A stretch of 64,000 nt of DNA, from the NCBI GenBank assembly GCA_017893485.1, contig CM030363.1, positions 87,065,730 through 87,129,729 on the forward strand, written 5' to 3'. Of this stretch, positions 9,487 through 20,130 are shown one piece after another. How positions within the stretch are numbered: the stretch's first letter is position 1; each line of letters opens with the position of its first letter. Below the pieces are notes generated by a model. The model saw nothing but the letters and a program-made list of their open reading frames with translations, made no database searches and had not been told where the DNA came from. The stretch is from Hemerocallis citrina. Lineage: Eukaryota > Streptophyta > Magnoliopsida > Asparagales > Asphodelaceae. The position numbers were made by a program, and so were the translations under genes.

Positions 9487-12400
9487 TGTAATACCCTGAT
9501 TTTTCAATTAATGAGAAATTATTTATTTTGCACGTGTTGTGCACGTGCAATATTTTTGTTGGATTATTTTATCATGATGTGTATGTTTAAATATAATTTT
9601 CTCAAATTATTTTAGTACAAAAAGCCTTCTTTAAAAGCCTTATTTGATTTAACTAAAAAGCCTTTTCTTAAAAAGCCCAAAAGCATTTTATTTTATTTAT
9701 TTTTATAAATTATTTTTTGGCCCAAAAAGAAAGCCCATGAATTAATTAATTTTAATTAAACTTGTAATGTAGAAGACTTTTTTTAAACAAAATTATTTTT
9801 TATACAATTTTAGAATGTACAAATTTGGCCTAGTTGCATGCACGTGCACTACACGTACACGTGCAATGCACACCTTACTTTTGAGGCCCGGTAGCATTCT
9901 TTTGGAGGGAATTTTGAGTTTGGGTGTGGAGAACATGGGAGTAGTTTCAAGGAAGTGGGTAGTTCTTGTAACTTCTACTTTGATCTAGTCCCTTCATCCT
10001 ACAACTAACCAAATGATCTTGGCCCTCCATTCCCCTCATTTTTTAGTATAAATACCCCCCCCCCCCCCCCCCCCTCTCATGGCTAACTTTTCATATGCAA
10101 AGTGTATTTCTAAGTTATAGTATTATTATTGTGGGAGTTATAAAAGATAAGAGATTGTGTGGGTTGTGTTGCTTGGAGTGGCCGGCATCACCAAGAAGCT
10201 TTCGGTGTGGACTTGAAGGAGCTTTCGGCATAGGCTTGGAGGCTTGGAGCTTGAGCGCTTTTGGCTAGGAGGTGGTGCTTTCATCTACAAGGATTCGATT
10301 GCTTTTGTTTGTGTTTCTCTCCAATTGAGGTGGGTGAAACATTTTATATTTCTAAAGTAGATCCATGTTAATTTTACACCATTAAAGATGCATGAAAAAT
10401 ATTATAAAGAGCCCACTTAAATTGAGTAGTTAGCATGTGGATTGATTAAAATGTGTTGATTAACTTATATGGCTCTAGTGTTAAGATTAAATTGTGTGTA
10501 GATTACCCCATGTTTATTAGTGTGAAGTTGTGATAATGATTAAATTAAATTAAGAGTGTTGTTATTATGATTAGAGACATAATGTACACTTGTTAATTGT
10601 GATAGATGGACTTTCATGTTGATATGAATGTGGACTATGGAAATCATATGTGATTGGTTGAATTAAGAACTAATAACAGTAGATTATCTCCATGAAATTA
10701 TTTATTAAAAAGACTAGTAGATTGATTGTATGGCAATGTCGAAAATGCAATAATGTATTTTAATAAATAATTTTTGGGTCTTGTATGTGAAAAATACATT
10801 GCATTAGCACCAAAAAATTATATTATTTTACTGGTATGAATTTTTATGACTGAGGATTTAATCTGGAAGTTTTTATAAAATTTTACTAAAGTAATAAGAA
10901 GCTATGGCTTATTGAATATCGAGTTATTTTTAAAACAGTACGAAAATAATACAAATGGGATTTTATTTGGGTTAGTGACAACCCGAGCCAGTGGCTCAGG
11001 TGGTTGGGACCCCGGTTGGCTTCTCTGTGTCGCACGGTTCGAATCCCAGGCCGAACACTTCTTTTTTAAAAATTACCCTAAAAACTATAGCAGCGAACTC
11101 AGGGTATAAATATACCCCAGTCGCTCATATGACGTGAACAGCGATCGGCCTAGTGGTCGGGCTCTGTGCTGTCTTGGTGTGGCGCCTGGTTCGATTCTTG
11201 CCTTCGGCATATTGGAAAAAAATATTTTTTTGGGTGTTTTTGAAGTCCAAAAATTATGAAATAAATATGGTAATTCTCATAAAAATACAAGGAATTTTAT
11301 AAGAGTGATTTGGGTATTTTTAGAATGAAATACAATATGGTTTGTGAATAAAAGGCATAAATGGAGCTTTGGTTATGAGATATACACTTGTGGATTTTAT
11401 AACTTATAAAGATAGGCTATTATAAGGTAATTGGCTTAAGTGCTTGTGGCGTGACATGATTTTATTTATTTTCATTATAAGTATTGCGCAATATATGAAA
11501 TATGAAGGTTGAAATGTGATATTATGAAGTTGTATAAATTCATGTATGGTTATGGAATTAAAACCATGATTTATGAAAGAGGAAAAGAAATTGTTGGCTA
11601 TAAGCATGAATTGTTTTCATTATGAACTCGTGAATTAAAAGTATTCATCGTGGACATGTGAATAAAGTGTAATCATGAATTGAAAAAGAATGAGTATAAA
11701 ACTCGACATGGAAATGGTCAGGAGTTAAAGATTGTGAAATGAAATTTGAAATAGAGTAGCTAAGTCTTCCCGGCATTGAGAAAGATGAATTGAAATTGAA
11801 ATTAGACCAAGGTTGGTCATGTTGAGACAAATGAATAAGTCCGGTTGAAGGAGAGGCTAACTCTAGTGATTATTTTGTTCATGATTTTTAAATAAAACTA
11901 AGGACTAGTACATAGTGGAGATGTGATGAAAGTAGAAGAAAAACATGAGTATGAGGGCCAACGGATAGCGGTGTGAGAGCGATTCACAGGTTGCCTGCTT
12001 GATGCGTCAAGACAGTGCGTGGGCGCTACTCCGGAATTATCGTCCCGGTGGCGACGCTCGTGGGATGTTCGAGTGGCTATGGGTGGTGCCATTGTTCCAT
12101 GGCGGAGGCTGAATTGTCCATAGGTTGCCTGCTCGATGCGTCGTGACAGTGTGTGGGATTCCCCTCCAGGCTGCCTGGACATGGGCTCATAGATCATAGG
12201 ACATCTAAGACACTACCGTAGTTACAGTAGTAGTTTAAGGCATAACGGGGGGATTGAACCCTATCAAGATGAAGAACGAATAAGGGCTTGCCCTCGGACC
12301 TATGTAGTATGGGATGCATAGAATCCGAACAAGTGCGCATTAGTGTCATGTAACATTAATAAATGCATTAAGGATTAGGTGCACAATCACAACACGACAT

Positions 12401-12783
12401 CAATAGGGTAGTCCCTTTAGTTTGAAATGTGACAAGTTTGTGTTTGCTAAATATGAAATGTTAAGTTATACTATTTCCGGCAAAGCGAGGACGGCCGTGT
12501 ATAATGTTCGTCGGTTGAATAAACTGACGTACCCACAGTCTTATATGCAGGTAAATATCATGTTAAAGATTAAAGAGATGGATGCTTAAAGATTATGTTA
12601 CGCTGTTGTACTTGTATCAAATTGTTGTATTTTACTTCCGCTGTGCAAAAGAAAGATGTAATTATGATGTAACTCTGATGTATGATGAAAAGTTTTTATT
12701 TTCCCTGTAAAAGTGTACTAAGAAAGTGAAAAGATCCTGTAGAACATCTCGAATTCAGTGTATTTGGGATTCGGGGCGTTACA
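9487..12783 (+). repeat. 3' LTR of the complete unit
   Basis: 3297 bp, TGTAATACCC...GGGGCGTTACA, aligned base for base with 962-4255 apart from a C run of 20 instead of 17 and about eight substitutions seen by eye. TATAAATA is at 10047-10054 and the tRNA-like blocks at 10983-11053 and 11140-11208. Downstream sequence switches at 12784 to the interrupted host repeat. Confidence 0.93.
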
Positions 12784-12827
12784 GAAACATTGACACGTCA
12801 CCACAATATACCACATGTGCTTCACCT

Positions 12828-12985
12828 CGACTCCGATAATTCCGGAGATCAATCCCACACCACAAATAGTTACCGTGATAATTCCGGAGATTGTCCCACA
12901 CCACAAGACTGTGATAATTCCGGAGACATATCCCACACCACTAATAATCTACTGTGATAATTCCGGAGATTAAATCCCACACCGA
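12828..12985 (+). repeat. Four imperfect ~42-bp repeats with GATAATTCCGGAGA
   Basis: GATAATTCCGGAGA followed by a few bases and TCCCACACC recurs four times. It belongs to the minus-strand LTR and contains the palindromic TCCGGA core also seen in the young LTR. The function is unknown; it could be a regulatory or packaging repeat of this LTR lineage. Confidence 0.7.
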
Positions 12986-13384
12986 AAGCCATACTGAGGT
13001 TCTTGACTCACGTTCTCGGTCATCATATCACCACTAGTGCCTGTCCTTATCATTTTGGGTTAATGGTTTACTCAACGAATCTCCTAGAGTGATATACCCT
13101 ACCGGTCTAAATTCAAACTCAATAACTGAAATGCCTCAGTGGGCCTCAACTAATACTCAACACCGGTATACTAGGGTCACACACCTCTAGAGACTCAAAC
13201 TCAAAAGTCTAAACTAAAGTTTCACTAAACAAGTTGCTCAACTAAAAGTCTCAAACTTAATACTTAACTGAATATCTCAAAGTCAAATGCTTAATCAAAT
13301 ACTGAACTGAATGTCAAGTATAGACTGAATTATCTGAAGAACCAATCATTCGAAATAGCACTAAAGTTCACAAAGATCCTTCAG

Positions 13385-13735
13385 TACCAGTCGACTCATA
13401 CTAATGATAAGTCGACTGTCCAGAGGACAAAATTTCCCAAAATTTACAAAAATAAACTAAGTCTCATAACAGTCGACATATAAGAGGGTCAGTCGACTTA
13501 CCCGAGGTAATTTCCAGTAATCTTCTCAAAAATATTCTAAGTATATAAGTCGACTTAAAGGAGTCATAGGTCGACTGTCCAGAAAGGACTAATAAATTTT
13601 ACAAAATAATATTCCTCAGTGGACCAGTCGACTACCTACTGGCTAGGTCGACTGTCCAGAACAACTTTTTCAAAGATTCTAAAGCGAAGTGTCAGGCTCG
13701 TGCCAGTCAACTGTACAGTAGGTCAGTCGACTGTC
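13385..13735 (+). repeat. Cluster of GTCGAC palindromes
   Basis: GTCGAC occurs about nine times in 350 bp, mostly as AGTCGACTGTCCAG or AGTCGACTTA, at irregular spacing. In AT-rich sequence this is far above chance. A looser set with GTCGAC/GTTGACCGC is at 22575-22650. It lies within the minus-strand LTR and may be a decayed short tandem repeat. Confidence 0.7.
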
Positions 13736-14871
13736 GGCCTACAGATTTCAAAATTAGGTCTGATTACAAAATCGAATTCTGAAGCTTTCTAATGATCAAT
13801 GTTATGAAAATAGTTCGTATTCAGGAAAATAATAAATCTCAACGAATCTTCATCAGGTATATGTATATATATCACTCAAACATCAATATGTCAAGATCTA
13901 CGTTCTCATGTTCTAAATCACAAATCCTTTCTTTAAGGTTTTACAAAATCTAACTCTCTTTCATAATTCTAAATCAAAATCTGATTTATAGATCTAATGT
14001 CCAGATGTTCATACTCAAATCGCAACATGCTTTAGTAAACAATTTTAATAATAAAGATCTACTATTTCATTCTCAATTATTCACATGATTCCTACCTCAA
14101 TACAATATCTATATTGTTCACATCATCCAATCATTTCATCATGATACTTGCACACATAGATCAATCAACAAGACGAATTATAATATTCACAAAATCGAAC
14201 AAACAAACAAGCTCACTCACATGAATCAAATAACAAAACAATTTTTATATCTCTCACCTTAGAATTTGAGAAAAGTCCACCGAAAAGAATCCTCCTTTTG
14301 CTAGATCCAAAGGTTCCTTGCTCCACCGAAATAAATCTCCCAAAATTCAGTATTTTATCAGCAATGACGGCTGGGGGAAAAATCTCGTATATATGCCGGA
14401 TTGATAATTAGGGTTTTACCCGCAACTTCGCAAAACAACCATTTCCAAAATACAATTTACATATATAGATCGTTCTTTGGAAATTCCATCAAAACTCATT
14501 CAAATTAGGATTTATAAGAAAATATACATTCTAAATCTCAATTAATACTGTTCAAAACGTCCAGAAATCACATTTTGTACTTAAACCCCTAAAAATGTCA
14601 AATTTACAAAAAGGTCCTTCTTTTCTCAAAAATTGCAAATAGTTCCAATTAATTTCAGAAAAAATCTGGAAAAATACTAAATAAATCACAAATATTAAAT
14701 AATGATTTTCCATGAATAGAACTAAAATTTTCAACTTCTCAAAAAATATTTGCATGTGTTTTGCACGTGTTCAAAGGATAAATTTTTCTGAAAATGTTCA
14801 TTAAATCTCCAAAAATAAATTTAAATTCATTTTCAAATATAAAAATAATATTTGAAAATACGGGGTTCTAC

Positions 14872-15192
14872 ATACATTGTTATTCTTCCTATCATAAACT
14901 TAGAGTCATGTTTGAGTTTTTCTTATTTGATTTCGTTCTTATTAAATTCAAGAAATTTTCTTCTCACATGTATAAATTGTAATGATTGAGTTATCAATAT
15001 TTATTTATTAAGTATAATTAATTTAATTATCATATACTACTAATTAATTTATATATTAGTTCAATTTTGGTTTACATCGTATACAAACTTTGTTGTCTTT
15101 CAAATTTTGGTTTACTTTAACATGAAAAAGATAAGTACACCCCTATTTTTCTGTGGAAAACAAATTGCCACTATCTTTCCAAATGACGATGG
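14872..15192. other. AT-rich spacer
   Basis: About 320 bp of AT-rich sequence between the minus-strand LTR and the TRIM-like element. I see no ORF, repeat structure or motif in it. Confidence 0.6.
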
Positions 15193-15525
15193 TGTAACGC
15201 CCCGGGGCCGCTCAGCTCCATACAAGCCTACGCGGGCATACGCGTACTGGACGTTCAAAACAAAACATAATCACGTCTCCACCACAGGGCACAGCCTCAC
15301 CAAAAGTACTATAACTTAGTAGGTACTTCTTAAGGATCATAGGCAATCCTATATAAAACTCTCAACTCTTACAAACTCTACCGATATTGGACTATTAACA
15401 CACACTTCATTCACACTCACCACTCATTCACGTGGCACATCCAACAACCACGTGATTCCATTCTTTCATGCATATCGATGCATACATGGGCCACCATGCA
15501 ACACTCACACTCATATGCACTTAGC

Positions 15526-15612
<87 letters not shown>

Positions 15613-16108
15613 TAGTAATTTGCACGTGTGATGCATGTTTTAATAATTTTTATAAAATAAAATAAAAACTCTAACGTTGGGAGGACTCGAACCTGAAACC
15701 ACTTTTATATTAGTTATGTACGTGCGTTGCACATGTTGGTAGATTTACAAATGACACTAAGGCCTTTTCCCATTATAATATTAAAGATATATACACACAC
15801 ACACACACATAGTCACATTCCGATGTGCACTAGCCTACGTTTGCATTTGCTCTTCGGGCCTTCGTATCGAAGATCTGAATCGTTCACATTGATCTACACA
15901 TCTAAATTAATCTAAATACAAGTAATTTGAAATTCATTTGTCCATCCATCATGTCATTATTTTTATAAAAAAATGATATTCAGCCATACAATTTTGTAAC
16001 ACTTCAGTGGATGGGAAAATGAATTTCAAATGACTTAATTTTACATATTTACACTAATTTAGACGTGTATCTCAATGTGAATGGTTCGAATCGTCGATAC
16101 GAAAGTCC

Positions 16109-16172
<64 letters not shown>

Positions 16173-17075
16173 CCATTAGCTAGGCTCACCATGAATATAT
16201 TCCAAGCCCATTCCAACATTCCATTATATAATCCATATTCAATCATGGACTTCACAACCATAATTCCAGGGCCCACTAGCTAATCCAAGTCCATACATAA
16301 ATATACCATATTCAATGTTCAGGGGTCTCACATTCACCCCTCCTTAGGACTTAGCATCATCGATAAGCTTGGGACCTGCTTTTAATGCGAGACCTCTTTT
16401 CTAGCTGATGTGAGTCCACATGGATGTCACTACCATAATTCTGCAAGCATATTGCCCCTAATCTTCCTACATGCATACTTCTCCTAACTCTCTCTCTCTC
16501 AATGTGAATTTGCGATCCATCGCCGGTGTCAAAAGTCAGCTTTAATACCATTTGTAACGCCAAGGGCCCACTCAGCTCCGTACATGCTTACGTGCACGTA
16601 CGCATACTAGATGCCTAAAATAAAACCTAGTCATGTCCCATCCACAGGGCACAACCTCACCAAAAGTGCTATAGTTTGTTATGTACTTAAGGATCTTAGG
16701 CAATCTTAGATAATCTCTCAACTCTCACAAACTCTACTGATATGGGACTATTAACGCTCATTCTCATTCACCACTCATTCACGTGGCACATCCAGCACCC
16801 GCGTGTTTCCATTCCTTCATCCATATCCATGCATACATCGGCCACCATACAACACTCACTCTCTCACACACACACACACACACACATATATAATCCCATT
16901 AGCTAGTCCCACCATGAATATATTCCAAGTCCATTTCAACATTCCATTATACAATCCATATTCAATCCTAGGCTTCACAATCATAATTCTAGAGCCCACT
17001 AGATAATCCAAGTCAATCCATATTCAATCCTAGGCTTCACAATCATAATTCTAGAGCCCACTAGATAATCCAAGT

Positions 17076-17085
<10 letters not shown>
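15193..17085 (-). mobile_element. TRIM-like LTR element, minus strand
   Basis: Minus-strand order: LTR (about 17085-16553), internal region of only 220 bp (16552-16333), LTR (16332-15193). The LTR end is GGCGTTACA. The adjacent PBS is a degenerate initiator-Met site (TGGTATTAAAGCT). The purine tract CTAAGGAGGGGTGAA (16333-16347) precedes the second LTR start TGTGAGACCCC. With no coding capacity it fits a terminal-repeat retrotransposon in miniature or a deletion derivative. The LTRs are bloated by C29, (CA)n and (TA)n tracts and by the foldback MITE at 15853-16111. The LTR at the right fades into (TA)n at 17077-17146. Confidence 0.7.
15853..16111. mobile_element. Foldback MITE with ~85-bp terminal inverted repeats
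   Basis: The left arm from TTCGGGCCTTCGTATCGA and the right arm, reverse-complemented from TTCGGACTTTCGTATCGA, stay alignable for about 85 bp down to TTTGAAATTC. The loop is roughly 90 bp and non-coding. The superfamily is unclear because the right flank is (TA)n and no target duplication can be read. Confidence 0.75.

Positions 17086-17146
<61 letters not shown>
16111..17146. repeat. (TA)n microsatellites inside the TRIM-like LTRs
   Basis: Long TA tracts at 16111-16168 and 17077-17146, with further tracts at 15572-15607 and 17780-17820. The tracts replace or extend unique LTR sequence, so they grew after insertion. Apparent ORFs with long IYIYIY runs are translations of these tracts. Confidence 0.9.
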
Positions 17147-17150
<4 letters not shown>

Positions 17151-17650
17151 TACAGATCGAAAGATGTAAGGGTGGCATGCAAGCTGTCTTGGTTGATCCT
17201 TTACCTTGGTAAGGGACACTCGTGCATTCATTTTGGTAGACGATAAAGAATGGCTACGGTAAGGCACCTGCTCTACTCCTCGAGCAATCATTCACATCAA
17301 TTTCAGTAGGTATGAAGGGCACATAAGCTACCGTTTAACGAATGCAATGCAAGCAAGGTAGCTTGCTTACTCTCCGTCTAGTGTGCGTTGGCGATGAGGA
17401 AGGAGGGATTGGAAAGACTAGACCACACACATTATTAGTACAAGAGGAATTCGGGCCCCTGAACGGGAAAAACGAAAGGTGTTTTCTGGTCCCCCCCCCC
17501 TTCGCCGGGGGTGCTTGTGAGTGTGTGTGTGTGTGTGTGTAGGTGGGCGGGGGGGGAGGGGGGGCGCACGATGAAACAAGGGAATGAAAGGGCTTTGCGT
17601 TGGATTCTTTACCCTCCCCACAATATATATACCATCTTCCCATCTTTCAA
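17147..17650. other. GC-balanced segment of unknown origin (organellar-like?)
   Basis: About 500 bp of balanced base composition, unlike the AT-rich flanks, lying between two oppositely oriented TRIM-like LTRs. It includes AGCAAGGTAGCTTGCTTAC (a short hairpin), C9 and a (GT)n-G-rich run. Its composition reminds me of plant mitochondrial DNA, but that is only an impression. I recognise no gene. Confidence 0.35.
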
Positions 17651-17786
17651 ATTCATGGGTCTTAGTATATGGACTTGGATTAGCTAGTAGGCCCTAGAAT
17701 TATGATTGTGAAGCCCGAAAATGAATAAGGATTGTGTAATGCAATGGGCTTGGAATATATTCATGGTGGGCCTAGCTAATGTATAT

Positions 17787-17818
<32 letters not shown>

Positions 17819-17828
17819 GTGTGTGTGT

Positions 17829-17859
<31 letters not shown>

Positions 17860-17865
17860 GGGGGG

Positions 17866-18736
17866 TAGGGATGGCAACCGGGTCGGGTTGACCCATGACC
17901 CGCTCATCTCGACTCGTCCCGTGTTAACCTGGTTCGGGATCAGGTCGAATCCGAATCCCTTACCTGGTTTTAAAAAATTGGATTTCAACCCGCAAAACCC
18001 TGCCCGCGAACCCGTTGACCAAGTCAAACCAACAGGTTTCGATCCGTTGATTTTTTGGATTTGACCCGTTTAGATATTTTTGATTTTTTTTGCTGTTTGT
18101 TTTTTTTTAATCTTCTTTTTGCTACAAATATATGTATATATAATATATATGTATATATATATACTGAAAATATATATGTATATATGCATATAGATATACA
18201 CTAAAATATTTCAAAATTTTATAAAAATGACTGTGAACATCAAAATTAATTGATTACTACCCACTACTCAATTAGACAATCCCCACCCTAACTATTTATA
18301 GTCAACTCCACCTCTTTACTTCTCATCTCACCAATGTGAGACTAAAAGTTTTCAAAGTTTAAAATCCAAATATATTTAGTCCCACATTGTTGATATGAGA
18401 GAAGTGAGGAGGTGAAGTTGACTATAAATTGCTGGGGTGGGGTGGGCTAACTGAGTAGTGGGTAGTGAGCAATTAATTTTGTTGTTCACAAACATTTCAT
18501 ATAAAATTTAAAGAATTAACCAACTTATTAAAATAAAATAAAAACCAACTAGCGACCCGGCCCTACCTGAAACGGGTTCGACCCTAATGGGTTTGCGGGT
18601 CGACCAGGTCGAACTTTGCACTTTCGAACCCGGCCCAGGCCCGGCCCGGTTAAGCGCACGACCTGACCCGAACTCGCCCTTACTTGGCTGCAACCTGCGA
18701 GGGTCCCCGACCCGATCGACCCAAATGTCACCCCTA
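17866..18736. mobile_element. Non-autonomous hAT-like element
   Basis: Ends are TAGGGATGGCAACCGGGTCG on the left and, reversed, TAGGGGTGACATTTGGGTCG on the right, a hAT-type terminus rich in GACCCG motifs in the subterminal regions. The right flank TGTGTGTG matches the (GT)n found before the adjoining G30 run (17829-17858), so an 8-bp duplication is plausible but low in information. There is no transposase. A second foldback lies inside at 18213-18510. Confidence 0.65.
18213..18510. repeat. Nested palindromic MITE
   Basis: Two arms of about 125 bp are inverted around 18355: left GTGAACATCAAAATTAATTG ... CAATGTGAGACTAAA, right its reverse with scattered changes (ACTACCCACTACTCA in both). This would fold into a long hairpin. 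It is non-coding and sits in the middle of the hAT at 17866-18736. Confidence 0.75.
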
Positions 18737-19660
18737 TGTGTGTGGTTCTAAGTGCATGTGGGTGTGAGTGTTGCATGGTGGTCCATGTATGCATGGATAT
18801 GCATGAAGGAATGGAATCACGTGGGTGCTGGATGTGCCACGTGTATGAGCGGTGAGTGAGAATGAAGTGAGAGTTAATAGTCCCATATCGGTAGAGTTTA
18901 TGAGAGTTGAAAGTTTATATATGATTGTCTATGATTCTTAAGTACCTAATAAGGTATAATACTTTTGGTGAGACTATGCCCTATGGAGAAGACGTGGTTA
19001 GGTTTTGTTTTAGGTGTCTAGTACGGGTACACGGGCGTAGGCGTGTACGAAGCTGAGCGGGGGCATTATAAATAGTATCAGAGCCGACTTTTGAAACAAA
19101 CTGTGGATCGCAGAGGGTGTACACTGAGAGAGATATGGCAGCAGTACAATGGTAGGAAGACTAGGGGTAGTATGCTAACAGAATCAGGATAATGGCATCC
19201 ATATGCATTTACATCGGCTAGAAATGAGGTTCTATATTAGATGCGGGTCCCGAGCTTAGCGAAGGAAAGGTGAATGTAAGACCTCTGAATTTGGAAGATT
19301 GTATATATATATGGACTTGGATTAGCTAGTGGGCCCTGGAATTATGATTGTGAATCTCGGGATTGAATAATGATTATATAATGGAATGTTGGAATGGGCT
19401 TGGAATATATTTAGTTTGGGCCGAGCTAATGGATGTGTGTGTGTGTGTGTGTGTGTGTGTGTTGCATGGTGGCCCATGTATGCATGGATATGTATGAAGG
19501 AATGGAATCGCGTGGATGCTGGATGTGCCACGTGAATGGTGGTGAGTGGGAATGATGTGACTATGTGGGTGTTAAAGTCCTATATTGGTAGAGTTTGTGA
19601 GAGTTGAGAGTTTATATAGGATTGTCTATGATCCTAAAGTATCTAATAAGTTGTAGCACA

Positions 19661-20080
19661 TTTGGCGTGGATGTGCCCTATGGTGGGGATGTGATTAGGT
19701 TTTATTTTGTGCGTACATGTGCGTAGACGTGTACGGAGCTTACCTGGGCCCGGTGTGAAACGGATTGTGTCCTACTTTACCCTTTTTCCTTTTTGCTTTA
19801 TCAGTCACGATTAAGGCTCTATTTGCCATTGTCGTGAATGAAAAACACTTTGGCGAAGTGATGTTTAATATATATATTTGGCGTGGATGGGCCCTATGAT
19901 GGGGATGTGATTAGGTTTTATTTTGTGTGTACATGTGCGTAGACGTGTACGGAGCTTAGCAGGGCCCGGTGCAAAACAGATTGTGTCCTACTTTACTCCT
20001 TTTCCTTTTTGCTTTATCAATCACGATTAAGGCTCTATTTGCCATTGTCGTGAATGAAAAACACTTATGGTGAAGTGATG

Positions 20081-20092
<12 letters not shown>
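19661..20092 (+). repeat. 216-bp tandem duplication at the TRIM LTR end
   Basis: The segment from TTTGGCGTGGATG at 19661 repeats at 19877 with a few percent change. It contains the last ~100 bp of the LTR plus ~110 bp of flank (GATTGTGTCCTACTTTA, CACGATTAAGGCTCTATTTG). The second copy runs into (TA)n at about 20085-20127. Confidence 0.85.

Positions 20093-20127
<35 letters not shown>

Positions 20128-20130
<3 letters not shown>

Larger units (their letters stand above)
1..12783 (+). mobile_element. Tandem array of a Tekay/Del-like Ty3/gypsy chromovirus
   Basis: Bases 1-4255 recur almost identically at 8526-12783, so the order is partial internal region, LTR (962-4255), complete internal region (4256-9486), LTR (9487-12783). 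Two units share the middle LTR, the arrangement expected from unequal recombination between LTRs. The complete unit has an initiator-Met PBS, an extra ORF, gag, pol in the order PR-RT-RH-INT, and a C-terminal chromodomain, which places it among chromoviruses. The ~3.3 kb LTR length suits the Tekay/Del lineage; the lineage name is an inference. The left end lies outside the window, so the target duplication (right candidate GAAAC, 12784-12788) cannot be checked. Confidence 0.93.
12784..14871 (-). mobile_element. Older gypsy-type LTR, minus strand, interrupted by the array
   Basis: The right edge ends ...GGGGTTCTACA (14871), the reverse complement of an LTR start TGTAGAACCCCG. Reading the minus strand there is an AT-rich U3, then a transcribed-looking region near 14270-14340 and a block of CCGGAATTATC repeats (12828-12985). 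The young LTR also contains CTCCGGAATTATC (about 3510), so the two LTRs are probably distantly related. The left part was displaced by insertion of the array. The only ORFs are short and unrecognised. Not resolvable: whether it was a solo LTR. Confidence 0.6.
17664..19765 (+). mobile_element. TRIM-like LTR element, plus strand
   Basis: Same family as 15193-17085 in the opposite orientation. The first LTR (about 17664-19070) is interrupted by a hAT at 17866-18736. The degenerate PBS TAGTATCAGAGCC is at 19073-19085, the internal region is about 204 bp, the purine tract GAAGGAAAGGTGAA is at 19261-19274, and the second LTR runs from TGTAAGACC (19275) to about 19765. No coding capacity. A (GT)n tract sits inside the second LTR at about 19434-19462. 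Confidence 0.7.

Noticed and set aside
16049..18027. ORFs with IYIYIY, PPPP or THTH runs
   Set aside because: Direct translations of (TA)n, poly-C/G and (CA)n microsatellites.
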